Positions 26,631 through 35,228 of a stretch of 64,000 nucleotides of DNA are shown here, one piece after another. The DNA is taken from the NCBI GenBank assembly GCA_964437185.1, contig CAYTFU010000001.1:124001-188000 (forward strand). Reading direction: 5' to 3'. This DNA is from UBA10103 sp964437185. Its GTDB lineage: Bacteria; Patescibacteriota; Minisyncoccia; Phycocordibacterales; UBA2100. The notes under the pieces were generated by a model. That model was not told where the DNA came from. It was given only the letters and a program-made list of their open reading frames with translations, and ran no database searches. Each line of letters begins with the position of its first letter. The stretch's first letter is position 1. The position numbers were made by a program, and so were the translations under genes.

Positions 26631-28559
26631 ATGGCTCTTCTCGACTTTCTCACAAAAAAGCAGGCGGACTCTCCAGACGTTTTGCCCATACTTCCGGAAG
26701 AAATCTATAAGATGGGCATCCTCGACCTGCAAGATGTGATCGCGCCGCACGCGCTCCACATCTCGCCGCGCGAACTCGACCTCGGCGAGAAGATCGCGCG
26801 CACATTCTTTGTCATCTCGTATCCGCGCTTTCTCACGACGGGCTGGTTTGCTCCGATCATCAACATGGACAAAGTCCTCGACATTTCGATCTTCATACAC
26901 CCGCTCGATACCAATGAGATGCTGCGTAAATTTCAGAAGAAGGTTGCCGAGGTGCAAAGCCAGATCTCGACGCGCGAGGCGAAGGGGATGGTCCGCGACC
27001 CGATGCTCGACACCGCGTACTCCGATCTCGAACAACTCCGCGATTCCTTGCAGCAGGCGCAGGAGCGCATGTTTGACGTGGGGCTCTACATTACGATTTA
27101 TGGAAACACGCGAGAGGAGATCGACAAGGTGGAAACTGATGTGCGCTCGGTGCTCGAATCTCGACTCGTCTACATTCGCCCCGCGCTCTTTCAGCAAGAG
27201 CAGGGATTCCGCTCCGTGCTCCCGATCGCGACCGACGAGCTCGACGTCCATACGAAGCTCAACTCCGCACCTCTCTCGTCCATATTTCCGTTCATTTCGT
27301 TCGACCTGACGTCGGATAGGGGAATACTCTACGGAATCAACCGGCACAATTCGTCGCTCGTACTCTTCGATCGGTTCTCTCTCGAAAACTACAACTCCGT
27401 CACCTTTGCAAAATCGGGAGCCGGAAAATCGTACACAACGAAGCTCGAGATTTTGAGAAGTCTTATGTTCGACACCGAAGTTATCGTCATCGACCCCGAG
27501 CGAGAGTATGAATACTTGGCAGTCACGGTGGGTGGGCGATACTTCAATATCTCGCTCTCGTCGGAACACCACATCAACCCGTTTGATCTCCCGATTCCAC
27601 GCGGCGACGAAAGCCCTTCGGATGTCTTGCGCAACAACATCATCACGCTCGTGGGGCTTTTTCGCATCATGCTCGGCGGCTTGACGCCGGAAGAAGACGC
27701 GATCATCGATAGAGCGATTACCGAGACGTACGCGCTCAAAGACATCACCGCGGACGCAAACTTCGCCCAAATCGAACCGCCACTGCTTTCAGACTTCGAG
27801 CTCGTGCTCTCCGGCATGGAAGGCTCAGAATCGCTCGTCTCGCGGCTATCGAAATATACGAAAGGCACGTGGTCGGGCTTTATGAACCGCCCAACCAACG
27901 TAGACATGAACAAGAAATTGACGGTCTTTTCGGTGCGCGACATGGAGGATGATTTGAAACCGGTCGCTATGTACATCATCACGCACCACATCTGGAACAC
28001 GGTGCGCAAGGAGCTCCGCAAGCGTCTCCTCATCATCGACGAAGCGTGGTGGATGATGAAATCGCAGGATACCGCCTCGTTCCTCTTCGGAATCGCGAAA
28101 CGCGGCCGCAAATACTACCTCGGCCTTTCAACGATCACCCAAGACGTCAACGACTTCCTCACATCGCCCTACGGGACGGCCATGATCACCAACTCTTCGA
28201 TTCAATTATTACTACGACAGTCGCCGACCTCCGTCGATCTCGTACAACAAACCTTCAAGCTCTCCGACGAGGAAAAATATCTGCTCCTTGAATCAGACGT
28301 GGGGGAGGGGATCTTCTTTGCGGGCCTCAAGCACGTGGCGATGAAAGTAATCGCCTCATACACCGAAGATCAGATCATTACCTCGGATCCGTCTCAGATA
28401 CTCGCGATCAAAAAGGCCAAACAAGAGCTCGAAGCGGCGAATGATGCGGGGCAGACGGTGAGCACGCCCGACACGACGTCAACCCACGCCGGACAAATTA
28501 AAGAGGCGCCAGTAAATCTCGGCGCTGCGCCGGCGAGCGCGCCAATAACCCCGCAATGA
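26631..28559 (+). CDS. virB4: VirB4-type conjugation/secretion ATPase
   Basis: Motor ATPase of the type IV secretion-like apparatus, 642 residues. The N-terminal CagE/TrbE domain (1-260) is followed by the RecA-like domain with Walker A AKSGAGKS (about 263), VIDPERE (about 288), Walker B LLIIDEAWWMM (about 467) and the GLSTITQDVNDF segment (about 500). The C-terminal tail is Ala/Thr-rich. The last bases overlap the next start (ATGA at 28556). The long antisense open frame across it is a composition shadow. Confidence 0.95.
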   Translation: MALLDFLTKKQADSPDVLPILPEEIYKMGILDLQDVIAPHALHISPRELDLGEKIARTFFVISYPRFLTTGWFAPIINMDKVLDISIFIHPLDTNEMLRKFQKKVAEVQSQISTREAKGMVRDPMLDTAYSDLEQLRDSLQQAQERMFDVGLYITIYGNTREEIDKVETDVRSVLESRLVYIRPALFQQEQGFRSVLPIATDELDVHTKLNSAPLSSIFPFISFDLTSDRGILYGINRHNSSLVLFDRFSLENYNSVTFAKSGAGKSYTTKLEILRSLMFDTEVIVIDPEREYEYLAVTVGGRYFNISLSSEHHINPFDLPIPRGDESPSDVLRNNIITLVGLFRIMLGGLTPEEDAIIDRAITETYALKDITADANFAQIEPPLLSDFELVLSGMEGSESLVSRLSKYTKGTWSGFMNRPTNVDMNKKLTVFSVRDMEDDLKPVAMYIITHHIWNTVRKELRKRLLIIDEAWWMMKSQDTASFLFGIAKRGRKYYLGLSTITQDVNDFLTSPYGTAMITNSSIQLLLRQSPTSVDLVQQTFKLSDEEKYLLLESDVGEGIFFAGLKHVAMKVIASYTEDQIITSDPSQILAIKKAKQELEAANDAGQTVSTPDTTSTHAGQIKEAPVNLGAAPASAPITPQ

Positions 28560-29617
28560 AAACACGATCATTGACCACATCGCGGAGACATCTCGTGTTC
28601 ACGGCGCTTATACTTTGTGCGGCGCTGCTCGCGACATCACGCGCTCACGCACAGAGCGGCCTTCTCGGATTTGAGCGTTCGCTCGTCATACAGATGAACC
28701 CGCAGTATCCGAGGCCGGGAGACATCGTATCGCTCAAGGTAACGAGCCCCATTCAAGATATTTCGGAGGGAGAAATAGCATGGACTACAAACGGCAAGCC
28801 ACTCTCATCGGGGACGGGGGAGCTCACTGCGCAAATCGAACTCGGTCCACTCGGGAGCAGGACCGTGATCGGCGTGAACGTCATCACAGACAACGGAGAG
28901 GCATTCGGAGAAATGACCATCATCCCCACAGAGATCGATCTCCTCGTCGACACCGACGCGTACGTGCCGCCTTTCTACCGCGGGAGAGCCCTCCCATCGG
29001 TTGGAACGACCGTGTACCTTGAAGCGAAACCTCGTTTCCTTCTGCCGAGCGGCGCGAGCGTGCCCACGAGCGACATCTTTTTCACATGGAAGAAAAACAA
29101 CGACACGTTGACTGCTCTGAGCGGTAAAGGAAAATCCGTCGCGCGCATACCCTTACAAAATCTTTTCGGCACGTATGTGGTGTCGGTCGAAGCATACACG
29201 AGCGACCGCAGTCTTTCGGGTCGCGCTACCCACACACTCACTCACACGCCGCCAGCCGTTTTACTCTACCAAGACCACCCCCTCTACGGCATCATGTACC
29301 ACCGCGCCCTCACAAGCCCAGCGACATTTTCTGAAAACGAAATCACGTTTGCACTCGTGCCATTTTTTGCACAGGCAACAAGCCCCAACGACCCTGGGCT
29401 CACGTTTGCATGGAGCGTAAATGGACAAAGTATCCCCGCAGACGCAAACAATCCGAGCCGAATCACCATCAATGCCGATAATTCATCGGGCGAAGCACTC
29501 TTGAAGCTCGGCCTGTCGCACAAAACCAACTATTTCTTTTCTTCTGACACGACGTGGAATATGACGCTCTCTTCAAGAGAACCTTCATCGGCGACGTTTA
29601 GCCCTTTCACTGAGTAG
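28556..29617 (+). CDS. Exported protein with Ig-like repeats
   Basis: Protein of 353 residues, family not recognised. After a signal peptide (about 1-31, SRAHA) the chain has repeated beta-sandwich patterns: PRPGDIVSLKVTSP (about 50), a second set at about 150-225 (FTWKKNNDTLTALSGKGKS) and a third at about 245-340 (FAWSVNGQSIPADANN). These look like PKD/Ig-type domains of surface proteins. It is coupled to virB4 by ATGA and to the next gene by a one-base gap, so it probably belongs to the outer part of the apparatus. Confidence 0.75.
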   Translation: MKTRSLTTSRRHLVFTALILCAALLATSRAHAQSGLLGFERSLVIQMNPQYPRPGDIVSLKVTSPIQDISEGEIAWTTNGKPLSSGTGELTAQIELGPLGSRTVIGVNVITDNGEAFGEMTIIPTEIDLLVDTDAYVPPFYRGRALPSVGTTVYLEAKPRFLLPSGASVPTSDIFFTWKKNNDTLTALSGKGKSVARIPLQNLFGTYVVSVEAYTSDRSLSGRATHTLTHTPPAVLLYQDHPLYGIMYHRALTSPATFSENEITFALVPFFAQATSPNDPGLTFAWSVNGQSIPADANNPSRITINADNSSGEALLKLGLSHKTNYFFSSDTTWNMTLSSREPSSATFSPFTE

Positions 29618-29618
29618 T

Positions 29619-30977
29619 ATGACGAGAACCATCATCGAATATACACTCGCGGCAGTTGTTGTCGTCATCCTCGGCGCTTTAGTAGGGTGGTATTTCTTCC
29701 TCGAAAAAAAATCCGATGGAGCAGTGCCCCCGAGCGCCGCACGGGAATACGAAGTGCCGATCGCAGAACAGTCCGATCATCCTGCAAGCGCCCCGAGCCC
29801 GTCGTTCCTTTCGAAACTGCGCGAGAGCATCTTCGGGTCGGGGGATGGGGTATCTGAGACACCGAGCGCGGCGTTCGGCGAAAGCACTGTTACAACGCCC
29901 GCAGGGCCCGCAGCCATCGTCGAGCAGGTGGTAAAGCGGCCTCCGCAGCTCTCACAGGTACACGCAAAACCAATCGCGGGCATGTCTTTTATAGCAACGC
30001 CCGAAGGCGAGCGCCTCCGATTTGTCGAGCGCGCAACGGGGTACGTCTACGATGCTAACCTAGAGACTGGGGCCGTGGCACGCATCAGCAACACACTGTC
30101 TCCAAAAGTGTACGAGGTGATTATTTCAAAAAGCGGCCGTGTCATCGAGCGTACCCTCGACGCTGATGGCCGCATATCGACCACGGCACATCTTTTCGCA
30201 GCATCAAGCACCGCAAGTGCAACGACCTCCGCCGCAACCTCAACGCGTTTACTTCCAAAAGACATCGAGCGCATCGCCGTAGACCCCAAAACCGAAAATC
30301 TTTTTTATCTCATCCGCAGCGCATCGGGCGTCGAGGGCCATCAATCAGAATGGGGCGGAACAAAAGCGACGCGAGTGTTTTCTTCCGGCGTACTCCATTG
30401 GATCCCCCTGTGGCTTTCCGACGGTCGCGTCATTCTCACGCAGAATGCCGCAAGCGGCGTCCCGGGATTCGCATATGAAATCGTGAGAGGGGAGACGCGT
30501 CCGCTCCTTCGGAACATCGCGGGACTCACGCTCCTGCCGCGCGCGTCGGGTTCGGTGATTTTTGGCGAGGCGACGAGCGGCTCGTTCAATCTTTTCGCTC
30601 AGGCAGGCCCTACGAGCACTGCGATGCGACTCTCAATCAAAACCGCGGCGGACAAATGCGCTTGGACACCGGACCTATTAACACAGAGCACGAGTACCGG
30701 AAAGATTGTCACGAAGGTAACGCGCACCTACACGGCGCTCTGCGGAGTCCCGGAAGAATCGCCTGCGCCTGGTTTTCTCGAAAATTGGTACCGCGGCGTC
30801 ACGCACACATCGGACACCTTGTGGTGGGTGGATGCAGGCTCCGGCAACGCAACACTCGTATATAATCCAAACGTATCGGTGGATGTGGATCGCCCACAAT
30901 TTAATGGCACAGGAGGATACCTCGCATTCATAAACAAAACTGATTTGTCTCTGTGGATATTCCGCGTAGAAAAATAA
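29619..30977 (+). CDS. Membrane-anchored protein with a beta-propeller-like domain
   Basis: Protein of 452 residues. An N-terminal helix (about 7-28, TLAAVVVVILGALVGWYFF) anchors it; a low-complexity linker (30-110) leads to a domain of about 340 residues with repeated short strands ending in aromatic or Gly turns (GERLRFVERATGYVYD, KTENLFYLIRSASG, GYLAFINKTDLSLWIF), as in WD40/TolB-like propellers. No enzyme motif. Cotranscribed with the secretion genes, it may be a scaffold outside the membrane. Confidence 0.72.
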   Translation: MTRTIIEYTLAAVVVVILGALVGWYFFLEKKSDGAVPPSAAREYEVPIAEQSDHPASAPSPSFLSKLRESIFGSGDGVSETPSAAFGESTVTTPAGPAAIVEQVVKRPPQLSQVHAKPIAGMSFIATPEGERLRFVERATGYVYDANLETGAVARISNTLSPKVYEVIISKSGRVIERTLDADGRISTTAHLFAASSTASATTSAATSTRLLPKDIERIAVDPKTENLFYLIRSASGVEGHQSEWGGTKATRVFSSGVLHWIPLWLSDGRVILTQNAASGVPGFAYEIVRGETRPLLRNIAGLTLLPRASGSVIFGEATSGSFNLFAQAGPTSTAMRLSIKTAADKCAWTPDLLTQSTSTGKIVTKVTRTYTALCGVPEESPAPGFLENWYRGVTHTSDTLWWVDAGSGNATLVYNPNVSVDVDRPQFNGTGGYLAFINKTDLSLWIFRVEK

Positions 30978-30979
30978 CT

Positions 30980-31420
30980 ATGATAAAAAAGCTCTTTCAT
31001 GCCATTCGAACACGCGCTCGGAATGTTCTTTTCCAGGGAGCTGCGTTTGCGCCGCTTGCGAAGTATTCCGGGACCCCTCTCGAGGGCATATATTCCAGTA
31101 CCGCGGTGTGGGATCTCGGCGACTTTTTGGGTGGATTTTTCAAATTCGCGATTGCGGTCGGTGCGATCGCCGCCATACTTCGCATCGCATACGCGGGATA
31201 CCTCTATATGGGCTCAGACATTACAAACAACAAGGGGAGGGCCAAAACCATTCTTACTGATGTCGTAATTGGCCTGCTTCTCCTCCTTTCGATCTGGATC
31301 ATCCTGTATCAGATCAATCCGAATATTCTGAAAATCGATCTCCTGAAAACCCTAAACGAATCGGAACAAAAACTGCAGCAGCAGCGCGAAGCCAACAGGG
31401 CTGGATCTGCTGGGGAATGA
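30980..31420 (+). CDS. VirB2/TrbC-like small membrane subunit
   Basis: Protein of 146 residues with two long hydrophobic helices (about 53-75, FFKFAIAVGAIAAILRIAYA; about 95-115, VVIGLLLLLSIWIILYQI) separated by a basic loop (NNKGRAKT). This is the layout of VirB2/TrbC pilin-type subunits, common as the last gene of CPR type IV clusters. A Gln/Glu-rich tail follows. ATG 30980 comes two bases after the previous stop. No classic cleaved signal is obvious. Confidence 0.75.
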   Translation: MIKKLFHAIRTRARNVLFQGAAFAPLAKYSGTPLEGIYSSTAVWDLGDFLGGFFKFAIAVGAIAAILRIAYAGYLYMGSDITNNKGRAKTILTDVVIGLLLLLSIWIILYQINPNILKIDLLKTLNESEQKLQQQREANRAGSAGE

Positions 31421-31432
31421 TAGGGCCACGCA

Positions 31433-31930
31433 CTACGCCGCGTACTTAATGACGACGCGGCGATTTCGCCCTTCTCCGTGCGATTCTGTCTTTACGTTTG
31501 GAGCACCCTGCAGTGCCGTATGCACGATAAGGCGTTCGTATGAACTCATAGGGGAGAGCTCGACATCGTACTGAAACGAGCGAGCGCGCTCTGCCATCAT
31601 GAGGGCTTTCGTCTCAAGATCTTTGAGCTGCCGCGTGCGGTAGCCATTCACGTCGATAAGCGGCATCGGGGTGCGCGGAGATCCTTCGGCCTCTGCCGCC
31701 TCTCCCTCAGGCTGCGCGAGCCGCGCATCAAGACTCTTCTCGTAAATTTTCTTAACCAAAAAATCAATTGCATAGAGCGTATCCCCATGGACGCCGATGA
31801 GCGAGCGCGCATCTCCCTCGGTGCGAATGGAGTAGATTTCCTGCCCCGCAACGGTGCTGTGCTCTATCGCAGTATACGGAACGCCGAGTTTGGTGAGTAC
31901 TTCGGTGAGAATCGTTTCAACAGATTTCAT
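31433..31930 (-). CDS. jag: Jag/KhpB-type KH-R3H RNA-binding protein
   Basis: RNA-binding protein of about 165 residues. A KH-like region (about 40-65, LIGVHGDTLYAIDFLVKKI) and a C-terminal R3H domain (about 110-165, ALMMAERARS ... SYERLIVHTALQ ... VKTESHGEGRNRRVVIK) match Jag/KhpB, which regulates RNA and cell elongation in other bacteria. The gene order rpmH-rnpA-yidC-jag is the classic origin-side cluster. Start 31930 follows from the promoter. It ends 12 bases from the oppositely directed VirB2-like gene. Confidence 0.9.
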   Translation of the reverse strand: MKSVETILTEVLTKLGVPYTAIEHSTVAGQEIYSIRTEGDARSLIGVHGDTLYAIDFLVKKIYEKSLDARLAQPEGEAAEAEGSPRTPMPLIDVNGYRTRQLKDLETKALMMAERARSFQYDVELSPMSSYERLIVHTALQGAPNVKTESHGEGRNRRVVIKYAA

Positions 31931-31937
31931 ACGGGGC

Positions 31938-31943
31938 ACTATA
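31938..31943 (-). promoter_or_regulatory. -10 TATAGT, 7 bases before jag
   Basis: Minus strand GGGTATAGT, 7 bases, ATG 31930. Sets the start 17 codons inside the longest open frame. Confidence 0.65.
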
Positions 31944-32114
31944 CCCCGCAGTACAAATCTCAGCAAATAAAGGGTATTCATACCGCGGGGTATTCGACCT
32001 GTGTTGCGTCTTCGCTCGGAGAAAATGAGAGCGCTCTCTCATTTTCCATCCTCGCTAGCCGCAATAAACCTCAACTCCTCATTGTTATGTACGACCGGGG
32101 GCAGGCTCCACTAA

Positions 32115-32837
32115 TCAACCATTCCACTTTCTACCCGCGGCAAATTCCTGCGCAATCATGAAGAGGTTACTCGTTATGAGGTAGAGGGGAACCGCCGCAA
32201 TGAGCCAGTACCCAACGACTCCCATAATCACGGGGAGTACGTACCGAGCCTGCAAATCAAAACTGCGCGCCATGTCGTTTGAAAATGTGGCCTCCACAGC
32301 GGTCTGCGACCCGCGCGGCCCCATGGAGAGCCGGCTGTAGATCAGCTGTGTTACTCCTGCGAATACTGCGAGTACAATACTGTGACTTTGCATGCCGATG
32401 AGGCCGAAGAATTCCATGTTGACCATTTCTGGAATCGGCACAAACGAGTACAATATCGTCGCGTCAACTTCTGGCAATCCGCCACCGCTGAATACCCAGT
32501 AGAGCCCGATGAGGACGGGGAACTGCGCGAGGAGGAGTCCGAGGCCCGCAAGCGGATGCACTCCCCGCTCACGGTAGAGCGCGAATATGGCCTTCGCCTG
32601 CTCTTGTTTGTCATCTTTGTACTTTTCCTTAAGAACCTCCACCTCGGGGGCAATCTTCTTCATCGCAATCTGCGTCTCTACAGCACGGCGAGAGAGGGGA
32701 TAGATAACGACGCGCGCGACAATCGTGAGCAGAATGACCGCCACACCCATGTCGTGGGTGGGGATGATGTCGACCAAAAAAACGAGCCCATTGTAGAGCG
32801 GGGCGTAAATCGCAATATGAAAGAATTCTGAAATCAT
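32115..32837 (-). CDS. yidC: YidC/Oxa1 membrane protein insertase
   Basis: Inserts and folds inner-membrane proteins, alone or with Sec. It has 240 residues, the short Gram-positive-like form without the large periplasmic domain. Hydrophobic segments lie near 5-25, 32-50, 95-120, 150-170 and 195-225, with the basic cytosolic hairpin (KKIAPEVEVLKEKYKDD) between the first two major helices. The conserved groove Arg is probably that of ARVVIYPLSR. A leaderless start is predicted. Confidence 0.95.
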   Translation of the reverse strand: MISEFFHIAIYAPLYNGLVFLVDIIPTHDMGVAVILLTIVARVVIYPLSRRAVETQIAMKKIAPEVEVLKEKYKDDKQEQAKAIFALYRERGVHPLAGLGLLLAQFPVLIGLYWVFSGGGLPEVDATILYSFVPIPEMVNMEFFGLIGMQSHSIVLAVFAGVTQLIYSRLSMGPRGSQTAVEATFSNDMARSFDLQARYVLPVIMGVVGYWLIAAVPLYLITSNLFMIAQEFAAGRKWNG

Positions 32838-32843
32838 TGGAGG

Positions 32844-32849
32844 ATTGTA
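32844..32849 (-). promoter_or_regulatory. -10 TACAAT, 6 bases before yidC
   Basis: Minus strand GATACAAT, CCTCCA, ATG 32837. Confidence 0.65.
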
Positions 32850-32856
32850 TCTCGTA

Positions 32857-33198
32857 TCAGGATATCAAGCGAGCCCGCTTCAAGAGCCGCTCGACGTCGC
32901 GCCCGAGTTCAACATTCGCCGCATGCGCGGCAGCCGCTTTTGCACGAAACACGAGAGCGAGAGGTTCTGACATGGCGCGCATGTGCGACTGGAGCGTTTC
33001 GCGGCACTGCCGCTCAATCCTATTTCGGTCGACCGCTCGTGCCGACACTTTTTTGGACACTACGCTCGCCATCTTCGGGCCATCACTCTGCGGCAGAGGA
33101 GCGATGGAGAGCGAAAAAAAATCCCCATGCACGCGCTCGTGCTTTGATTTCTCTAGCCGCACAAAATCGGCACGAGAGAGCCGAAATTTCTTGGGCAT
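32857..33198 (-). CDS. rnpA: Ribonuclease P protein component
   Basis: Protein cofactor of RNase P, which matures tRNA 5' ends. About 113 residues from ATG 33198 (MPKKFRLSRADF). The conserved basic block is VVSKKVSARAVDRNRIERQCRE (RNR signature, about 55-75). It lies 44 bases downstream of rpmH, the usual order. The frame is open further upstream but the extra part has no family match. Confidence 0.93.
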   Translation of the reverse strand: MPKKFRLSRADFVRLEKSKHERVHGDFFSLSIAPLPQSDGPKMASVVSKKVSARAVDRNRIERQCRETLQSHMRAMSEPLALVFRAKAAAAHAANVELGRDVERLLKRARLIS

Positions 33199-33241
33199 AG
33201 CGCTGGGTTGGCGTTGGGCTGGAAAAAATTTTGCAAAGCGA

Positions 33242-33376
33242 CTACACAGAAAGCTTCGCGCGACCCTTTCGGCGACGGCGGCGCAACACATTGAGGCCGG
33301 AAGTGCTCGCGCTGCGCGCTCGGTACCCGTGCGTCTTCGCTCGCTTACGCTTCTTTGGCTGCCATGTTCGTTTCAT
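33242..33376 (-). CDS. rpmH: 50S ribosomal protein L34
   Basis: A 44-residue protein: MKRTWQPKKRKRAKTHGY at the start, LRRRRRKGRAKLSV at the end, the universal L34 pattern. Too short for most automatic open-frame cut-offs. It is the first gene of the minus-strand half of the origin region, with a leaderless-type promoter. Confidence 0.97.
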   Translation of the reverse strand: MKRTWQPKKRKRAKTHGYRARSASTSGLNVLRRRRRKGRAKLSV

Positions 33377-33382
33377 GCGGAC

Positions 33383-33388
33383 ACTATA
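33383..33388 (-). promoter_or_regulatory. Promoter of rpmH: TTGTGA-N16-TATAGT, 6 bases to the ATG
   Basis: Minus strand: TATAGT, GTCCGC, ATG 33376, with TTGTGA 16 bases before the -10 box. The best example of a ribosomal protein gene with no leader in the window. Confidence 0.75.
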
Positions 33389-33560
33389 CGCATTTTTTTC
33401 ATTCTCACAACCCCCGGGAACATTGGCCCGTGGCCTTCTGAGAACCTCGCGCAGCGATTATTCAATGGACCGCAACATCGCGCAGTGGTGATAGGGGATA
33501 AACTTGGCACGAACGACGAGTTCGAAGACGCGCCACAGGCCAATGTTCCTCGTCCCCACA

Positions 33561-33569
33561 CTATCCACA
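33561..33569 (+). promoter_or_regulatory. DnaA box upstream of dnaA
   Basis: CTATCCACA, one base from the consensus TTATCCACA and identical to two boxes between dnaA and dnaN. It lies 33 bases before the dnaA -35 region, so DnaA may regulate its own gene. Confidence 0.65.
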
Positions 33570-33601
33570 CCTTATGCCCACCCCTTCGCGATGCCACACT
33601 C

Positions 33602-33630
33602 CTTTCATTGCGGAGCGCCGCGCGTATAAT
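33602..33630 (+). promoter_or_regulatory. dnaA promoter
   Basis: CTTTCA, 17 bases, TATAAT (33625-33630). The leader to ATG 33652 is about 15 bases, so dnaA is not leaderless. Confidence 0.6.
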
Positions 33631-33651
33631 GTCCAAGCTCTCGCATTCTTC

Positions 33652-35016
33652 ATGACCACCTACACAATGAGTAATAGAGAATTGTGGCAAAACGCACTTG
33701 TTCAGATTGAGCTTGGCACATCGGAGGCGTCCTTCAGGACGTGGTTTAAAAATACCGATATCGCGAGCCGCGATGGGGGGACCGTTCATGTGGCCGTTCC
33801 GTCCAAGATAGTCAAGGAATGGCTCATGGAAAAACATCATAAGCTCATCCTTAAGGCTTTACGCGGCCTTGACCCGACGATCCGCACCATTGAATTTACC
33901 GTACATCGCTCGGCGACCACGCCGACTGAAAGGAAGCCCCAACGACCACAAGCGCCCGAGAACACATCGCTCGATCTCGCGAGCCTCTATATCGACAAGC
34001 GCGACAACCTGAACCCCCGCTACACCTTCGAGACCTTTGTCGTCGGTCCATTCAACGAACTCGCGCACGCTGCGGCAAAAGCCATACTCGATCGCCCGGG
34101 CCTCGCGTACAACCCCCTCTTTATCTACGGCTCCACCGGCCACGGAAAGACCCACCTTATTCAAGCGGTTGGAAATTACTTCAAGAAACTTCACAGCAAT
34201 AAGAAAGTGCTGTACGTGACGTCCGAGAGATTTTCTATCGACTACATCAATGCCGTGAGGTCGGGGCACGCCAACAACTTCAAAGATCAGTACCGACAAT
34301 ATGATGTTCTTATCATGGACGACGTCCAGTTCATCGCGAACACGGAAAAAACCCAGGAGGAGCTTTTTCACCTCTTCAATGCGATGCGCGATAATAACAA
34401 ACAGATCGTCTTTTCCTCCGACAAACACCCGGCGCTTCTCCCAGGCCTTGAAGATCGCCTGAAGGGGCGCTTTGGCGCCGGCATGATCGCAGAAATACCG
34501 GAGCCTGATGTCGAGTCGCGCATCGCAATCATCCGCGCAAAAATTGAGCAGCACGGATTCTCCATTCCCGAAGACATCATTCAGTACATTGCGGAGAGTT
34601 TGCGCGGAAATATACGAGAGCTTGAAGGGGTACTCAATATGATTGTGTGTAAGTCCCAACTCAAAGGGAAGGTTATCTCTCAAACCGACGTGCGCGCGCT
34701 CATAAAGCACAACGTGAAGCCGAATCGAGGGGTATCGGTTGATGAAGTTGTCCGTCGTATCGCGCAGTACTATGATATTGCGGAGAAGAGTATTTACGAG
34801 AAGACGCGCAAAAAAGAGGTGGTAAAACCGCGCCAAATCATCATGTACATGCTTCGAGAAGAATTCAGTGTCTCATATCCCTCGATAGGTGAAAAACTAG
34901 GAGGACGCGATCACACGACCGTCATCCACTCATGCGAAAAGATAAAAGAAGAAATGAAATCCAATCTCTCGCTCGAGCAAGAGCTTGATCACATCCGAAC
35001 ACTCATACACGCATAA
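33652..35016 (+). CDS. dnaA: Chromosomal replication initiator DnaA
   Basis: Binds DnaA boxes at oriC, unwinds the origin and loads helicase. 454 residues from ATG 33652; ATG 33667 is equally possible. Domain I (SNRELWQNALVQIELG) is followed by a short linker, the AAA+ domain with Walker A GSTGHGKTHLI (about 160) and Walker B VLIMDDVQF (about 220), and domain IV with the DnaA signature GGRDHTTVIHSCEKI near the C-terminus. The divergent rpmH operon and the downstream trio tract mark this as the chromosomal origin. Confidence 0.97.
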   Translation: MTTYTMSNRELWQNALVQIELGTSEASFRTWFKNTDIASRDGGTVHVAVPSKIVKEWLMEKHHKLILKALRGLDPTIRTIEFTVHRSATTPTERKPQRPQAPENTSLDLASLYIDKRDNLNPRYTFETFVVGPFNELAHAAAKAILDRPGLAYNPLFIYGSTGHGKTHLIQAVGNYFKKLHSNKKVLYVTSERFSIDYINAVRSGHANNFKDQYRQYDVLIMDDVQFIANTEKTQEELFHLFNAMRDNNKQIVFSSDKHPALLPGLEDRLKGRFGAGMIAEIPEPDVESRIAIIRAKIEQHGFSIPEDIIQYIAESLRGNIRELEGVLNMIVCKSQLKGKVISQTDVRALIKHNVKPNRGVSVDEVVRRIAQYYDIAEKSIYEKTRKKEVVKPRQIIMYMLREEFSVSYPSIGEKLGGRDHTTVIHSCEKIKEEMKSNLSLEQELDHIRTLIHA

Positions 35017-35228
35017 CTATGTGGATAGCACCTGCTAATGTAATGAATAAACCTATACTATCCACACTCAACATTCCAAAATTCCACTAACTACCAAGAT
35101 ATCAAATCCAAACCTTTAACTTCTCAACACCCTCCACTCCCAAAAAATCAATAATCTAAAACATATTTCCAACTTCTCCACACCATCCACACCACTAATA
35201 GTAGTAATAGTATTAATAAAGTATCTCT
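35017..35228 (+). other. oriC: Replication origin (oriC) between dnaA and dnaN
   Basis: Gene-free, AT-rich, C-rich on the top strand. DnaA boxes: TGTGGATAG at 35020-35028 (reverse), CTATCCACA at 35058-35066, and two weaker adjacent boxes TTCTCCACA (35174-35182) and CCATCCACA (35183-35191). After the last box and four bases comes a run of DnaA-trios (35196-35219), the single-strand-binding element that defines bacterial unwinding sites. All parts needed for a basal origin are present in the right order. Confidence 0.85.
35196..35219 (+). promoter_or_regulatory. DnaA-trio tract of the origin unwinding element
   Basis: Eight consecutive triplets TAA TAG TAG TAA TAG TAT TAA TAA, placed 4 bases after a DnaA box. 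In Bacillus subtilis a tract of the same kind binds DnaA as single strand during melting. Confidence 0.75.

Noticed and set aside
26622..27770. Open frame of 382 codons on the minus strand
   Set aside because: It lies entirely antisense to the well-supported virB4 ATPase and has a biased Arg/Glu/Val composition typical of a shadow frame.
18066..31420. Integrated conjugative element
   Set aside because: No integrase, relaxase, VirD4 or att repeats are seen, and the cluster shares the leaderless promoter style of housekeeping genes, so it appears resident.
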